Source of the DNA: Arenibacter nanhaiticus
GTDB taxonomy: Bacteria; Bacteroidota; Bacteroidia; Flavobacteriales; Flavobacteriaceae
Assembly (NCBI RefSeq): GCF_900141935.1
Contig: NZ_FQYX01000003.1
Span: 210,659-274,658, forward strand
Direction of reading: 5' to 3'
DNA length: 64,000 bases
The translations under genes and the position numbers were made by a program. The notes under the pieces were generated by a model, which saw nothing but the letters and a program-made list of their open reading frames with translations, was not told the origin of the DNA and searched no databases. Below are positions 19,361-28,401 of this stretch, piece after piece; position 1 is the first letter of the stretch; each line of letters starts with the position of its first letter.

Positions 19361-19624
19361 TTATTTTTCAATTTTAAAACTGGCACTAACAGGATAATGA
19401 TCGCACAAATACCAATTGTCCTTGTAGCGTCACTAGGGAGGGCGCTTGACTTTTGAGCCATTGTTGCACTTTTATTCTTCTATCTTGATCTTTACCCCAA
19501 TCATATCCGTTCCAAATATTGTAGGGGATGATTTTTAAATCATGAAATTTATGTTGTCTAGATACTGCTAGGGCTCAAGAGCGATAAGGTTCGCAATAAT
19601 ATCAGTTCTTATAGAATTCTTCAT
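19361..19624 (-). pseudogene. Endonuclease/exonuclease/phosphatase (EEP) family gene, middle deleted
   Basis: The ATG at 19622-19624 begins a damaged signal peptide (MKNSIRTDIIANLIAL, then shifts to LAVSRQHKFHDLK). The N-terminal EEP block is clear: KIIPYNIWNGYDWGKDQDRR then WLKSQAPSLVTLQ. It then joins, out of frame, the C-terminal block DNWYLCDHYPVSASFKIEK and a stop at 19361. The catalytic core between (Glu, GDFN motif) is deleted. This is a relic of a phosphodiesterase-like exported enzyme. It is in tandem with the metallophosphoesterase relic, both truncated in the same way. Confidence 0.85.
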
Positions 19625-19714
19625 TTTTTTGATTAATCCGGTTTTTAGATATTTCAAAATCTATGAAAATTTATTGGAATACGACCTTCGTACTGGTATG
19701 ATACAAATGCCTTT

Positions 19715-21082
19715 TTATTCGATGCGCCCTACTGTTCTGGCTTCTTTCGTTAGTTGTTTGTCAAATTGTATGATAAGTTCGTTAAGTTTGCTGACTACTT
19801 CCGGATACCGGTGGGCTACATTCTCTTGTTCTCCTAGATCATTTTTCAGGTCGTACAATGAAACAGGGAAGTTTTTATTGCTGTCATATCCGATACTTTT
19901 GGCAATGTGCAATTTCCATTTTCCCAAGCGTACTGCTTCTACCGAACCATTGGTGGCGTAATAATACAATGGATATTCTTGAAGTTCAGATGTGGGGTTT
20001 TTGAGGAAATGTTTAAGGTTTCTACCATCTATAGAGCTACCAAGGGGTAGTTTTCCGCCTGTTATTGCTGCCAAGGTAGGCATCAGATCCATGGTGGTAA
20101 CCAGTTCATTTGAAACTACTTTTGATGGAATTTGGGATGGCCAAGTAATTATTCCGGGCACCCTTTGTCCTCCTTCCCAGGTTTGGGTCTTCCAGCCACG
20201 AAGGGGTAGGGCAGCTCCTCGATTGACAGCCCGATGAGGGCCATTATCAGAGGTAAAGACAATTATAGTGTTCTCAAAGAGGCCCTCTTCTTTTAAAAAG
20301 GAAACTATTCTGCCCACGTTCCAGTCCAGTTCAGAAATTACATCCCCATAAAGTCCGTAGGACGTTTTGCCTTCAAATTCTTCGGAAACATGCAATGGGA
20401 TATGAGGCATAATGTGCGCTAGGTAGACAAAGAAAGGGGCATCCTTATGGTCTTTTATATACTTAATAGTGGCATCCGTAAATCGTTTTGTCAGGAATCG
20501 TTGGTCTGGTCCCGATTCAATTTGTTTTTCATTTTCAAACAACGGTAGCGGTGGGGATTGGAAGTTAATCTCTCGGTATAAAAAAGAGTCCATGTCGTTG
20601 GAATAAGGAACGCCAAAGAAATAATCGAAACCCTGGTTATTGGGCATAAACTCGGGTTGGTGGCCTAAATGCCATTTGCCCACACAGGCTGTTTGATATC
20701 CCACATCTTTTAACATTTCGGCCATAGTATATTCATTTGGCGATAGACCAGTATCGGAGAATGGACGTAGTACGGACTCATGAAGTCCCACTCGTTTGGG
20801 GTAGCTTCCTGTGAGTAGTGCGGCACGAGAAGGGGTGCATACCGTGGCCGGAACATAAAAATCAGTAAAACGAACGCCCTGTGAAGCCAATTCATCAATA
20901 TGAGGTGTCCGATAGGCCGTAGCGCCATAACAGCTCAGATCGGCATATCCCTGGTCGTCCGTAAAAATTACAATGATATTGGGCTTGGTAGTTTTTGTGT
21001 CCTTTTCTTCTTTATCTGATTTGCCTCGACACGAAAATAAAAGTAGACCAACTATCAATGATATTGAAAAATTTCTATTCAT
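19715..21082 (-). CDS. S1-family sulfatase lipoprotein
   Basis: A 455-residue sulfatase with a lipoprotein signal (LIVGLLLFSC, Cys18). It shows NIIVIFTDDQGYADL (metal site), the formylglycine motif C-T-P-S-R with Cys82, GKWHLGHQ, and IIVFTSDNGPH further on. Its nearest motifs differ from the 572-1975 sulfatase (CTPSR instead of CAPSR), so it may act on another linkage. It is the last minus-strand gene before the AraC/susC divergent control region and follows the two phosphoesterase relics, which may once have formed one operon with it. Confidence 0.92.
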   Translation of the reverse strand: MNRNFSISLIVGLLLFSCRGKSDKEEKDTKTTKPNIIVIFTDDQGYADLSCYGATAYRTPHIDELASQGVRFTDFYVPATVCTPSRAALLTGSYPKRVGLHESVLRPFSDTGLSPNEYTMAEMLKDVGYQTACVGKWHLGHQPEFMPNNQGFDYFFGVPYSNDMDSFLYREINFQSPPLPLFENEKQIESGPDQRFLTKRFTDATIKYIKDHKDAPFFVYLAHIMPHIPLHVSEEFEGKTSYGLYGDVISELDWNVGRIVSFLKEEGLFENTIIVFTSDNGPHRAVNRGAALPLRGWKTQTWEGGQRVPGIITWPSQIPSKVVSNELVTTMDLMPTLAAITGGKLPLGSSIDGRNLKHFLKNPTSELQEYPLYYYATNGSVEAVRLGKWKLHIAKSIGYDSNKNFPVSLYDLKNDLGEQENVAHRYPEVVSKLNELIIQFDKQLTKEARTVGRIE

Positions 21083-21564
21083 AGGTGTAACATATTAACA
21101 GCACTATAAGCACATTTGAGAACAATATAAAAAGAAAAGAGCGATTAATACCACCTTGGTTACATGGAGATTCTATTAAATCGCAAATTAATCAACCTAA
21201 CTCAGCTGTCTTGCAATTCCATATGTATGAAGACGTACACTTAGGGTTTGGGTAAGGGTTAGGAAATGCTTTTTGGGGTATAGGACACATTTAAAATTTT
21301 GTAGTATTAGTTGGATAGCTAAAAAGAGGTGTGTTTTTTAATATCGATTAACAACACGTATCCCCGCCAATTTAATTACGGAGAAATCGATCTTATCGCT
21401 GATAAGCACTGTATTTGGAGCAGGAGAATTGAGGAGAGGTTTAAATTTTTTTTTGGTCTTAGCAGTGTTTTTTAAAAAAAAGAGGGGATAAAAAAAGGTT
21501 CTGATTTTTAGTAATATCAATATATTTTAGGGATCAATCTTAATAAATACGCACAAGTCACCTC
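21083..21564. other. 482-bp spacer, nothing recognised
   Basis: Between the sulfatase start and the AraC stop. The only open frame (60 codons, minus strand) is rich in Lys/Phe runs from poly-A stretches and has no protein character. It probably holds the sulfatase promoter. Confidence 0.4.
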
Positions 21565-22425
21565 TTATATTAACTTGGCCTGATACTCGGTAGGAGAAAC
21601 CCCGGTAATCCCCTTAAATTGTTTGTAGAAATAGGAAGGGCTATTATACCCGCTTAAGTAAGCAGATTCCGTGATAGGAATATTATCCTGCGATATTAGT
21701 TTACAGGCATGTCCAATACGGACTTCGTTTAAAAAGGAAGAAAAGGTCTTTTTAGTTCTTTTTTTAAAATAACGACAAAATGAGGTTTTGTTCATGCCGA
21801 TTAAGGAGGCGGCCGTTGTCAATTGGATGTCTTCGGTGAAATTATCCATAATATATTCAAAAACCTTGTTGATTTTATTGTCGCTGTCAGTGATGGTATC
21901 TACAAATAAAGGACTCGCCAATAACTGGTAGTTTATAGATTTTGCGGCATAATTTAAAATGTCAATAAACTTTATTAAGCGATCCATTCCTTCAAGTTTT
22001 AATAAAGAAGTTATTTTTTTTGCTAAAACTTTTCGGTCATTGTCCACAAAAACAATCCCCCTTTCAGCTCTTTTGAAAAGAGATTTAATGTGTTTGGACT
22101 CTGGTAGCGACATAAAGTTGATGCCTAAAAAATCCTCTGGAAATTGTATGACAATGGATACACATTTTTTTTGTTGCGGCAATTGGTCTTCAAAAAAGTT
22201 GCTTTTCCAAACATGGGGCAAATGAGCCCCGACCAAGACGACTTCTCCTTCAGAAAAGGCGTCTATGGAATCTCCTATGTATCTTCCTCCTTGGCCATGT
22301 TCAATATAAACTAACTCTATCATATCATGGAAATGCCAATGGTCATCAAAATACTCCCTTACATCTTTTCTAATATGGAAGGCCTGTTCAATGGGGTAAT
22401 TGAGTTTGTGGAAATTTGCTTTCAT
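21565..22425 (-). CDS. AraC-family transcriptional regulator with cupin sensor
   Basis: A 286-residue regulator. The N-terminal cupin half (about 1-140; EYFDDHWHFHDMIELVYIEHGQGG, then VVLVGAHLPHVW) is the likely ligand sensor. The C-terminal half has two HTH motifs (QLTTAASLIGMNKTSFCRYFK and ITESAYLSGYNSPSYFYKQFK), ending in GVSPTEYQ. It is divergent from the susC/susD pair at 22551 and 126 bp apart, so it almost surely controls that pair. Which sugar it senses is not readable. Confidence 0.93.
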   Translation of the reverse strand: MKANFHKLNYPIEQAFHIRKDVREYFDDHWHFHDMIELVYIEHGQGGRYIGDSIDAFSEGEVVLVGAHLPHVWKSNFFEDQLPQQKKCVSIVIQFPEDFLGINFMSLPESKHIKSLFKRAERGIVFVDNDRKVLAKKITSLLKLEGMDRLIKFIDILNYAAKSINYQLLASPLFVDTITDSDNKINKVFEYIMDNFTEDIQLTTAASLIGMNKTSFCRYFKKRTKKTFSSFLNEVRIGHACKLISQDNIPITESAYLSGYNSPSYFYKQFKGITGVSPTEYQAKLI

Positions 22426-22448
22426 GGTTTCAAAATGGTCAGTTTATG

Positions 22449-22456
22449 CAAATATA
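22449..22456 (-). promoter_or_regulatory. Possible Bacteroidota -7 element for the AraC gene
   Basis: On the minus strand the sequence TATATTTG matches the Bacteroidota -7 consensus TAnnTTTG exactly. It is about 24 nt upstream of the AraC start, which leaves a short 5' leader. A -33 TTTG-type element at the usual spacing is weak. A guess only. Confidence 0.35.
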
Positions 22457-22550
22457 GAGAATGTATTTGTTAATATAATAAAACTCCCACCCGTTGGATG
22501 CCAGTAAATTGCGAGATCATAAATAACAACCAAAATTTAATTGAATACCT

Positions 22551-25500
22551 ATGAAGAAAATTATTGAATTTTTTATGGTACCGCTCCTATTGTTGGTGTG
22601 GTACTCGGGAAATGCACAAAATAGTACCGTCAAGGGAATAATATTATCGTCAGGTGACGACATGCCCTTACCAGGGGTTAGTATTGTTATAAAAGGCACT
22701 TCAAAAGGTGTGGTGTCCGATTTTGACGGGAAATTCTCTATTGACGCCAGTTCAAGTGATGTACTTGTTTTTAGCTATCTTGGCTTTAGCACCAAGGAGA
22801 TAGCGGTGAAGAACCAAAAAAACATAACAGTGGTTTTGGAGGAAAGCTCCCAAGCGCTGGAGGAAGTGGTGGTCCTTGGTTACGGAACTCAAAAGAAGAC
22901 AACATTGACAGCTTCGGTGTCCTCGGTAAAGGGAGATGAACTTGTTGATGCTCCAGTTGCTTCGGTTGCCAATACTCTTGGGGGACGATTATCAGGCCTT
23001 TTAACAACCCAAAGCAGTGGGGAACCAGGGTTCGATGAAACGACTTTTAAGGTCCGAGGTATAGGTACTACCGGAAATTCTGATGCCTTAGTAATCATAG
23101 ACGGTATCGAAAGGAGTATCACGAGTATAAATCCAAGGGATATTCAAACAGTTACGGTACTTAAAGATGCCGCTTCTGTTGCTCCATACGGATTAAAGGG
23201 GGCTAATGGGGTTGTTTTGATAACAACCAAAAGAGGTATGGAAGGTAAAGCAGAAATCTCCTTACATTCAAGTTATGGGTTTCAAACACCAACCAATCTG
23301 CCAGAGCAGCTTAGTTCGTACGAATGGGCAAGTTTAAAAAATATTGCCTTTGTAAACGATGGCGGTGATCCAACAAATGTACCGTTTTCAGAAGAGGATT
23401 TGACCAAATTCCTGGACGGGACTGATATAAACCGATATCCTAATGAGGATGTTATGGATCAATTAATAGATTCGGCTCCAATGGCTTCTCATGGCTTAAC
23501 AGTAACTGGAGGAGATGATAAATTTAAATATTTTGGTTCTCTTGGATACCTAACCCAAGAAGGAGTTTGGGGTGATGCTACTAATTTTCAGCGCTATAAC
23601 TTAAGCTCTAATATCGATTACCAATTGTCCGAGTCTACTAAATTTGGGATAGACGTATCTGCCTCGTTAAGAGATGTGGAAACCCCTTCCATAGGTGCCG
23701 GACAGATCATTTTTGGATTCTGGAGGTTGAATTCTACAAATCCTATTTTTTACAATAATGATAAAAATACCCCGGCAGGCTACTTCGAGAGAAATCCATA
23801 TTTGGATATCAACCATAGTGGTTATTTTAGGAGTAACGATTATAGGTATGCCTTTACTATTCGGTTGGAACAGAAAATAAAAGAAATTCCAGGTTTAACT
23901 ATAAAGGCTAATCTAGCGATAGATAAAAGAGATGTTACCAATAAAACGTGGAGAACGCCTTACACCTTTTATCAATTAAACAACGATAATAGCCTTTCTG
24001 GCTTTACAGGAAATATCCAAGCCCCTTCTTTGACCGAATTTTATGGAGGATCTCGACAATTGACAGGACAGCTCATTGCAGCCTACAATAATACTTGGGG
24101 AAAACACAGTATAGATGCTATTACTGTTTTTGAACCTAGAGATGGTACCAATGATCCGAATATATTTAATAAGACGCTGTCCGTGACGCGTACTAATTTT
24201 AATTTGGACTTAGATGAAATATCTACAAGTGGTAATTCTAATCCAGACGATTTAAGCGCCAGTGGTTTCTCTCAAAGTCAGAGACAGGTAGGCTACGCGT
24301 ATCGGGCCACTTACGATTATGCGAAAAAATACATTCTAGAAATAGGAGGGAGATATGATGGACACTATTTCTTTGCGCCAGGGAAACGCTTTTCCTTCTT
24401 TCCTAGTTTTTCTGGGGCATGGAGAATTAGCGATGAAGATTTTTTCGCTAGTCAAACAATCAATAACCTTAAGTTAAGAGGATCTTGGGGTAAGTCAGGA
24501 AATCTAGCAAGAGGAGGAGCATTTCAGTACTTGAGCCAGTTTATTGTTAGTAATAATGTTTACGCATTTGATAGCGGTACAGTTTCTGGGGTCTATGAAT
24601 CCTTAGATCCAAATCCGAACATTACTTGGGAGAAAGCTACTAAATATGACTTAGGTGTTGAAGTAGATTTGTTCAATTCCGATTTGGGGATAGAGTTTGA
24701 TGCTTTCTATGAAAGACGCTCGGATATGCTTATCGCGGCCAACGTTGTAGTGCCGAATGAATTTGGCATCGGTATTGGAGAAGAAAATAATGGGGTTATG
24801 GAAAATAAAGGCCTTGATTTTTCGGTGAACTATTACCACGGTTTTTTTGATGATTTTAAGATTGATGCGGGATTTAATTTCACCTATGCCAAAAATAAAA
24901 TATTGGAAATTGCAGAGAATGATGCCACTTTAAATGACCCGGAGAGAAGTAGAACTGGGAAGCCTCTAGGGACCCGATTTGGATTAAAATCTTTGGGGTA
25001 CTTTCAAAATGAGCAGGAAATAGCAGCAACACCTTACGCCGTAAATCTTGGGAATATTCAACCAGGAGATGTTAAGTATTGGGATAGAAATGAAGATGGG
25101 GAAATCAACGATAAGGATAATGTTGTTATAGGGAATTCCGCCTTTCCTAAAGTGACTTATGGGTTTAATTTAGGAGCCCATTACAAGGATTTTTCTTTAA
25201 CCACTTTTTGGCAAGGTTCTATGGGAGCCGATACTTATTTAAGCGGTTGGGGAGCACAAGCTTTTGAACAGTCCAACGGAGTAGCCTTTAAAAACCACTT
25301 GGATTATTGGACACCTGACAATTCAAATGCAGAATACCCCAGGTTAACTTCTAACCCAGCAGGATATAACTATTGGGGATCTTCACATTGGATAAAAAGC
25401 GGAAATTATTTAAGGTTAAAAACCTTAACCCTAGCATATTCGTTAAAAGAAATACCAAGAATTAACAATGTCAGGCTTTATTTGTCTGGTCAAAACTTGT

Positions 25501-25607
25501 TGACTTTTACGAATCTGAAAACAGATGTAGATCCAGAGAATCCAAATAATTATACGGGGTATTGGCAGCAAAAAACACTTATTGTAGGTGTTGATGTGAA
25601 ATTTTAA
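22551..25607 (+). CDS. SusC/RagA-type TonB-dependent transporter (no STN domain)
   Basis: A 1018-residue outer-membrane transporter. The signal peptide ends near YSGNAQ (residue 22). It is followed by the carboxypeptidase-regulatory-like domain (VKGIILSSGDDMPLPGVSIVIKG), the TonB box and plug (LEEVVVLGYGTQKKTTLTASV...), and the barrel ending IVGVDVKF. Unlike the SusC at 3985-7533 it lacks the STN domain, in line with AraC rather than ECF/FecR control. With the following SusD it imports oligosaccharides. The susD start is 13 nt downstream. The ATG at 22551 is a natural start. Confidence 0.95.
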   Translation: MKKIIEFFMVPLLLLVWYSGNAQNSTVKGIILSSGDDMPLPGVSIVIKGTSKGVVSDFDGKFSIDASSSDVLVFSYLGFSTKEIAVKNQKNITVVLEESSQALEEVVVLGYGTQKKTTLTASVSSVKGDELVDAPVASVANTLGGRLSGLLTTQSSGEPGFDETTFKVRGIGTTGNSDALVIIDGIERSITSINPRDIQTVTVLKDAASVAPYGLKGANGVVLITTKRGMEGKAEISLHSSYGFQTPTNLPEQLSSYEWASLKNIAFVNDGGDPTNVPFSEEDLTKFLDGTDINRYPNEDVMDQLIDSAPMASHGLTVTGGDDKFKYFGSLGYLTQEGVWGDATNFQRYNLSSNIDYQLSESTKFGIDVSASLRDVETPSIGAGQIIFGFWRLNSTNPIFYNNDKNTPAGYFERNPYLDINHSGYFRSNDYRYAFTIRLEQKIKEIPGLTIKANLAIDKRDVTNKTWRTPYTFYQLNNDNSLSGFTGNIQAPSLTEFYGGSRQLTGQLIAAYNNTWGKHSIDAITVFEPRDGTNDPNIFNKTLSVTRTNFNLDLDEISTSGNSNPDDLSASGFSQSQRQVGYAYRATYDYAKKYILEIGGRYDGHYFFAPGKRFSFFPSFSGAWRISDEDFFASQTINNLKLRGSWGKSGNLARGGAFQYLSQFIVSNNVYAFDSGTVSGVYESLDPNPNITWEKATKYDLGVEVDLFNSDLGIEFDAFYERRSDMLIAANVVVPNEFGIGIGEENNGVMENKGLDFSVNYYHGFFDDFKIDAGFNFTYAKNKILEIAENDATLNDPERSRTGKPLGTRFGLKSLGYFQNEQEIAATPYAVNLGNIQPGDVKYWDRNEDGEINDKDNVVIGNSAFPKVTYGFNLGAHYKDFSLTTFWQGSMGADTYLSGWGAQAFEQSNGVAFKNHLDYWTPDNSNAEYPRLTSNPAGYNYWGSSHWIKSGNYLRLKTLTLAYSLKEIPRINNVRLYLSGQNLLTFTNLKTDVDPENPNNYTGYWQQKTLIVGVDVKF

Positions 25608-25620
25608 AATATAAAAGACA

Positions 25621-27282
25621 ATGAAAAAAAATAAAATATTAAATCTGTTTTCACCGGTATTAGGCTTGCTTTTACTGATATTTACCGGTTGTAGTGAGGA
25701 ATTTGTGGAAACGCAACCAACAGCTTCAGTAACTTCAGAGGCCGTCTTCTCTTCCTATAACAATACAAATATTTTTCTTAATGGGATATATGGCAGAATC
25801 GGAGGCGATTTTTGGTTTGGATACGATCCACAGTCCAATTGGTCCGATGATAGTATGACGACTTTTGGTTGGGTTACCTCAAGAAATGCCATTGCTCGAA
25901 GAGATTATAGTACTTCCAATGCGCCGGTAGGCAATGGCACTTGGACCAATAGTTATGGTAATATTAGAAGAACGAATCTTTTAATAAATGGGGTTTTAGA
26001 AGCTCCAGAGGGGACTTATTCCGAAGAAGAAAAAAATCATCTTATAGGACAAGCGAAATTTTTAAGAGCCTACTTTTATTTTAATCTTGCTAAATCCTTT
26101 GGAGGTGTACCTTTAATAGATAAAGTATTGAGCAGAACTTCAGGAGAAGATATAGCCTTTCCTCGTAGTAGTTATGAAGAAACGATCGACTTTATTGTAA
26201 AGGACTGTATGGACGCGGCCCAATTACTTCCAGAGTTTTGGTCAAATGATGGTTCAACTAGAGCAAGTAAAGGTGCTGCCCTAGCTCTTAAGGCAGATGC
26301 CGAGTTATTTTCGGAAAGATGGGGCGATTGTGTGCAAACCTGTCAAGATATTTTTTCTCTGGGGTACGGTATCGTAGAAGATTACGAATCCTTATTTAGA
26401 CCAAAAACGGAGGACAATGAAGAAGTTATTTTTGATATCGAATTTAATGAATCCAGAGCACATGATGCAGAAGTATTTTTAAGTCCAAGGGTTGACCCAC
26501 TTACCGGAGTCGCCGCAGGATGGGGGCATTTATTGCCAACCCAACAGTTAGTGGATGCCTATGAATTTAAGGATGGTTCCGAGGGAGATGATCCTGCACA
26601 TGCCGATGACCCCTATACAGGCAGGGATAATAGGTTTTATGCTTCTATTTTATACGATAATTCGGATTGGAGAGGCGGAAAAATTTTCACTAGGTTCGAT
26701 CCAACCGTACAACAAGGTACCTTTAGCAATTCCTTTGATGAAAACCATACCCATCAAGGAACCCTCACTGGCTATTACTTTAAAAAATACTTGGATCCGG
26801 AGGTGGTTCCAAGCGAAACTACTTATTACGGGAAAAGTGTTGGAACTACAAATGCCATCATTTACAGATATGCAGAAATTTTATTGATGTATGCCGAGGC
26901 AAAAAATGAATTGTCCGGTCCAGATGGGACGGTTTATGAAGCCGTTAACCGATTAAGGGAAAGAGGAGGCCTGATGCCATTAAGTGGTTTAAGCCAGAGC
27001 GAAATGAGAGAAAAAATCCGTAATGAACGACGTGTAGAGTTGGCCTTCGAAGGGGATAAACGATATTGGGATATTATTCGCTGGAAAATTGGCGGGGAAG
27101 TTTTGAATCAATCCAAGCAAGGAATGCGTATCGAAGAAGAACCGGACGGATCCTTAGTACACAAAAGAGTTGATGCTTTTGGAGGAGAAATGAGGTTTAA
27201 TGAGCCTAGAGATTATTTGTTTCCTATTCCTGAGCAAGCAATAGAGGTTAACCCAAAATTGGAGCAAAATCCTAATTGGTAA
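25621..27282 (+). CDS. SusD/RagB-family glycan-binding lipoprotein
   Basis: A 553-residue surface lipoprotein partner of the SusC just upstream (14 nt apart). It has a lipobox at LLLIFTGC (Cys24), the SusD N-terminal signature (TEAVFSSYNNTNIFLNGIYG type, then FLRAYFYFNLAKSFGGVPL), and the C-terminal RagB landmarks (YAEILLMYAEAKNE, IRNERRVELAFEG, YWDIIRWK, ending YLFPIPEQAIEVN...LEQNPNW). A hairpin terminator follows at 27309. The ligand is unknown. Confidence 0.95.
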   Translation: MKKNKILNLFSPVLGLLLLIFTGCSEEFVETQPTASVTSEAVFSSYNNTNIFLNGIYGRIGGDFWFGYDPQSNWSDDSMTTFGWVTSRNAIARRDYSTSNAPVGNGTWTNSYGNIRRTNLLINGVLEAPEGTYSEEEKNHLIGQAKFLRAYFYFNLAKSFGGVPLIDKVLSRTSGEDIAFPRSSYEETIDFIVKDCMDAAQLLPEFWSNDGSTRASKGAALALKADAELFSERWGDCVQTCQDIFSLGYGIVEDYESLFRPKTEDNEEVIFDIEFNESRAHDAEVFLSPRVDPLTGVAAGWGHLLPTQQLVDAYEFKDGSEGDDPAHADDPYTGRDNRFYASILYDNSDWRGGKIFTRFDPTVQQGTFSNSFDENHTHQGTLTGYYFKKYLDPEVVPSETTYYGKSVGTTNAIIYRYAEILLMYAEAKNELSGPDGTVYEAVNRLRERGGLMPLSGLSQSEMREKIRNERRVELAFEGDKRYWDIIRWKIGGEVLNQSKQGMRIEEEPDGSLVHKRVDAFGGEMRFNEPRDYLFPIPEQAIEVNPKLEQNPNW

Positions 27283-27308
27283 GAAATTTTTTAGTTGGTT
27301 TAGTTTTC

Positions 27309-27339
27309 AAAACCTCTAGGCAATAAGTCTAGGGGTTTT
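27309..27339 (+). terminator. Hairpin terminator after the second susD
   Basis: AAAACCTCTAG (27309-27319) pairs with CTAGGGGTTTT (27329-27339) with one G-T wobble, loop of 9 nt, and the second arm ends in a T run. It lies 26 nt after the susD stop. It is a plausible intrinsic terminator. Confidence 0.75.
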
Positions 27340-27531
27340 GTGTTAAAGTCACATCTCAGGATATTGTCTTGAAGAATTTTAAATCGATCGAATTTTAAGT
27401 AATAGAATATGTATACGCAAATATAGAAATGTAATAATGTAGGACTTCTAAATCGAGTTATTTTTTGTGCTAAGTAACACTTTACGCTATCTGTGTCAAA
27501 TTGCTAAATCACTTAAATAAAAATATTGGGG

Positions 27532-27553
27532 ATGCAAATATCTTTATTTGCAT
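27532..27553 (-). terminator. Hairpin terminator for the minus-strand SDR operon
   Basis: ATGCAAATA (27532-27540) and TATTTGCAT (27545-27553) form a 9-bp stem with a 4-nt loop. On the minus strand it is followed by CCCCAATATTTTTATTT, a T-rich tail. It lies 55 nt beyond the SDR stop, so it probably ends that operon; the plus-strand side also faces the SusD terminator. Confidence 0.55.
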
Positions 27554-27607
27554 TATGGCTTCTGAGGTATAGAAGTCTTAAACTCACGATAACATATTAC
27601 AAACTAG

Positions 27608-28393
27608 CTAGTCTTGCATTAAAGCAGATCGCCCCCCATCGATCAGATAAGTGGATCCAGAAATAAAACCGGCAAGATCAGATGCTAAAAAAGCGCAGAA
27701 AGTGCCGATATCTTCTGGGGTGCCTAGTTTTTTTACAGGGTGTAAAGCTATGGTTCGCCTACGTTCTGCTGTTGGGTCTGGAAAGCTGTCGAACCATTTT
27801 TGATTTCCTACAGTATCGATAAATCCAGGAGCAATTCCGATAGTTCGGATTTTAGGACCCCATTCAATAGCAAGGGATTGAACTAAGCCTTTTAAGGCAG
27901 TTTTGGTGACATTATAAGGAAAACATCCCGGAATGGTAGCCTCACAATGGTTCGAGGTCATAATGAGAATAACGCCGTTTTCGCTTTTCTCTAACCATGG
28001 TTTACAAAGAAGGCTTAATTGCCAATGCGATTTTAGGTTTAAATCGGTATTAAAATCCCATTGTTTTTCGCTACAATGATCTGCACCTTCAAAAACATTA
28101 ACCCCTGCATTAGATATCAAAATATCTATACCGCCATATTTTTCGACAGTAGCTTCAACAGTTCTTGTCATTTGATTAATATCCGTTACATCGCAATAAC
28201 TATAGTGTCCATTAGCGTCTTCCATAGTCAGCATTTCAGAGAATTTCTTGGCATCTTCAGTATTTTCTTTAAAATTAGCACAGCCCGTGATAGTGCAACC
28301 TGCCCTTGCAAATATTTTGGCTATTCCAAATCCTATACCACTGGTCACGCCTGTAACCAAGGCTGTTTTTCCTTTTAAGTCAATCGAAAGCAT
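27608..28393 (-). CDS. Short-chain dehydrogenase/reductase, probable sugar (fucose-type) dehydrogenase
   Basis: A 261-residue NAD(P)-dependent enzyme of the classic SDR family. It has the dinucleotide motif TGVTSGIG (14-21), SNAG (94-97, for NNAG), and the catalytic Ser147, Tyr160 and Lys164 (YNVTK). The C-terminal ISGSTYLIDGGRS is standard. It lies 8 nt from the broken enolase-superfamily dehydratase. This SDR plus sugar-acid dehydratase pair is the usual start of non-phosphorylated deoxy-sugar catabolism (fucose or rhamnose to lactone, acid, 2-keto acid). Substrate identity is inference. Confidence 0.85.
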   Translation of the reverse strand: MLSIDLKGKTALVTGVTSGIGFGIAKIFARAGCTITGCANFKENTEDAKKFSEMLTMEDANGHYSYCDVTDINQMTRTVEATVEKYGGIDILISNAGVNVFEGADHCSEKQWDFNTDLNLKSHWQLSLLCKPWLEKSENGVILIMTSNHCEATIPGCFPYNVTKTALKGLVQSLAIEWGPKIRTIGIAPGFIDTVGNQKWFDSFPDPTAERRRTIALHPVKKLGTPEDIGTFCAFLASDLAGFISGSTYLIDGGRSALMQD

Positions 28394-28401
28394 AGTTAGT
28401 T

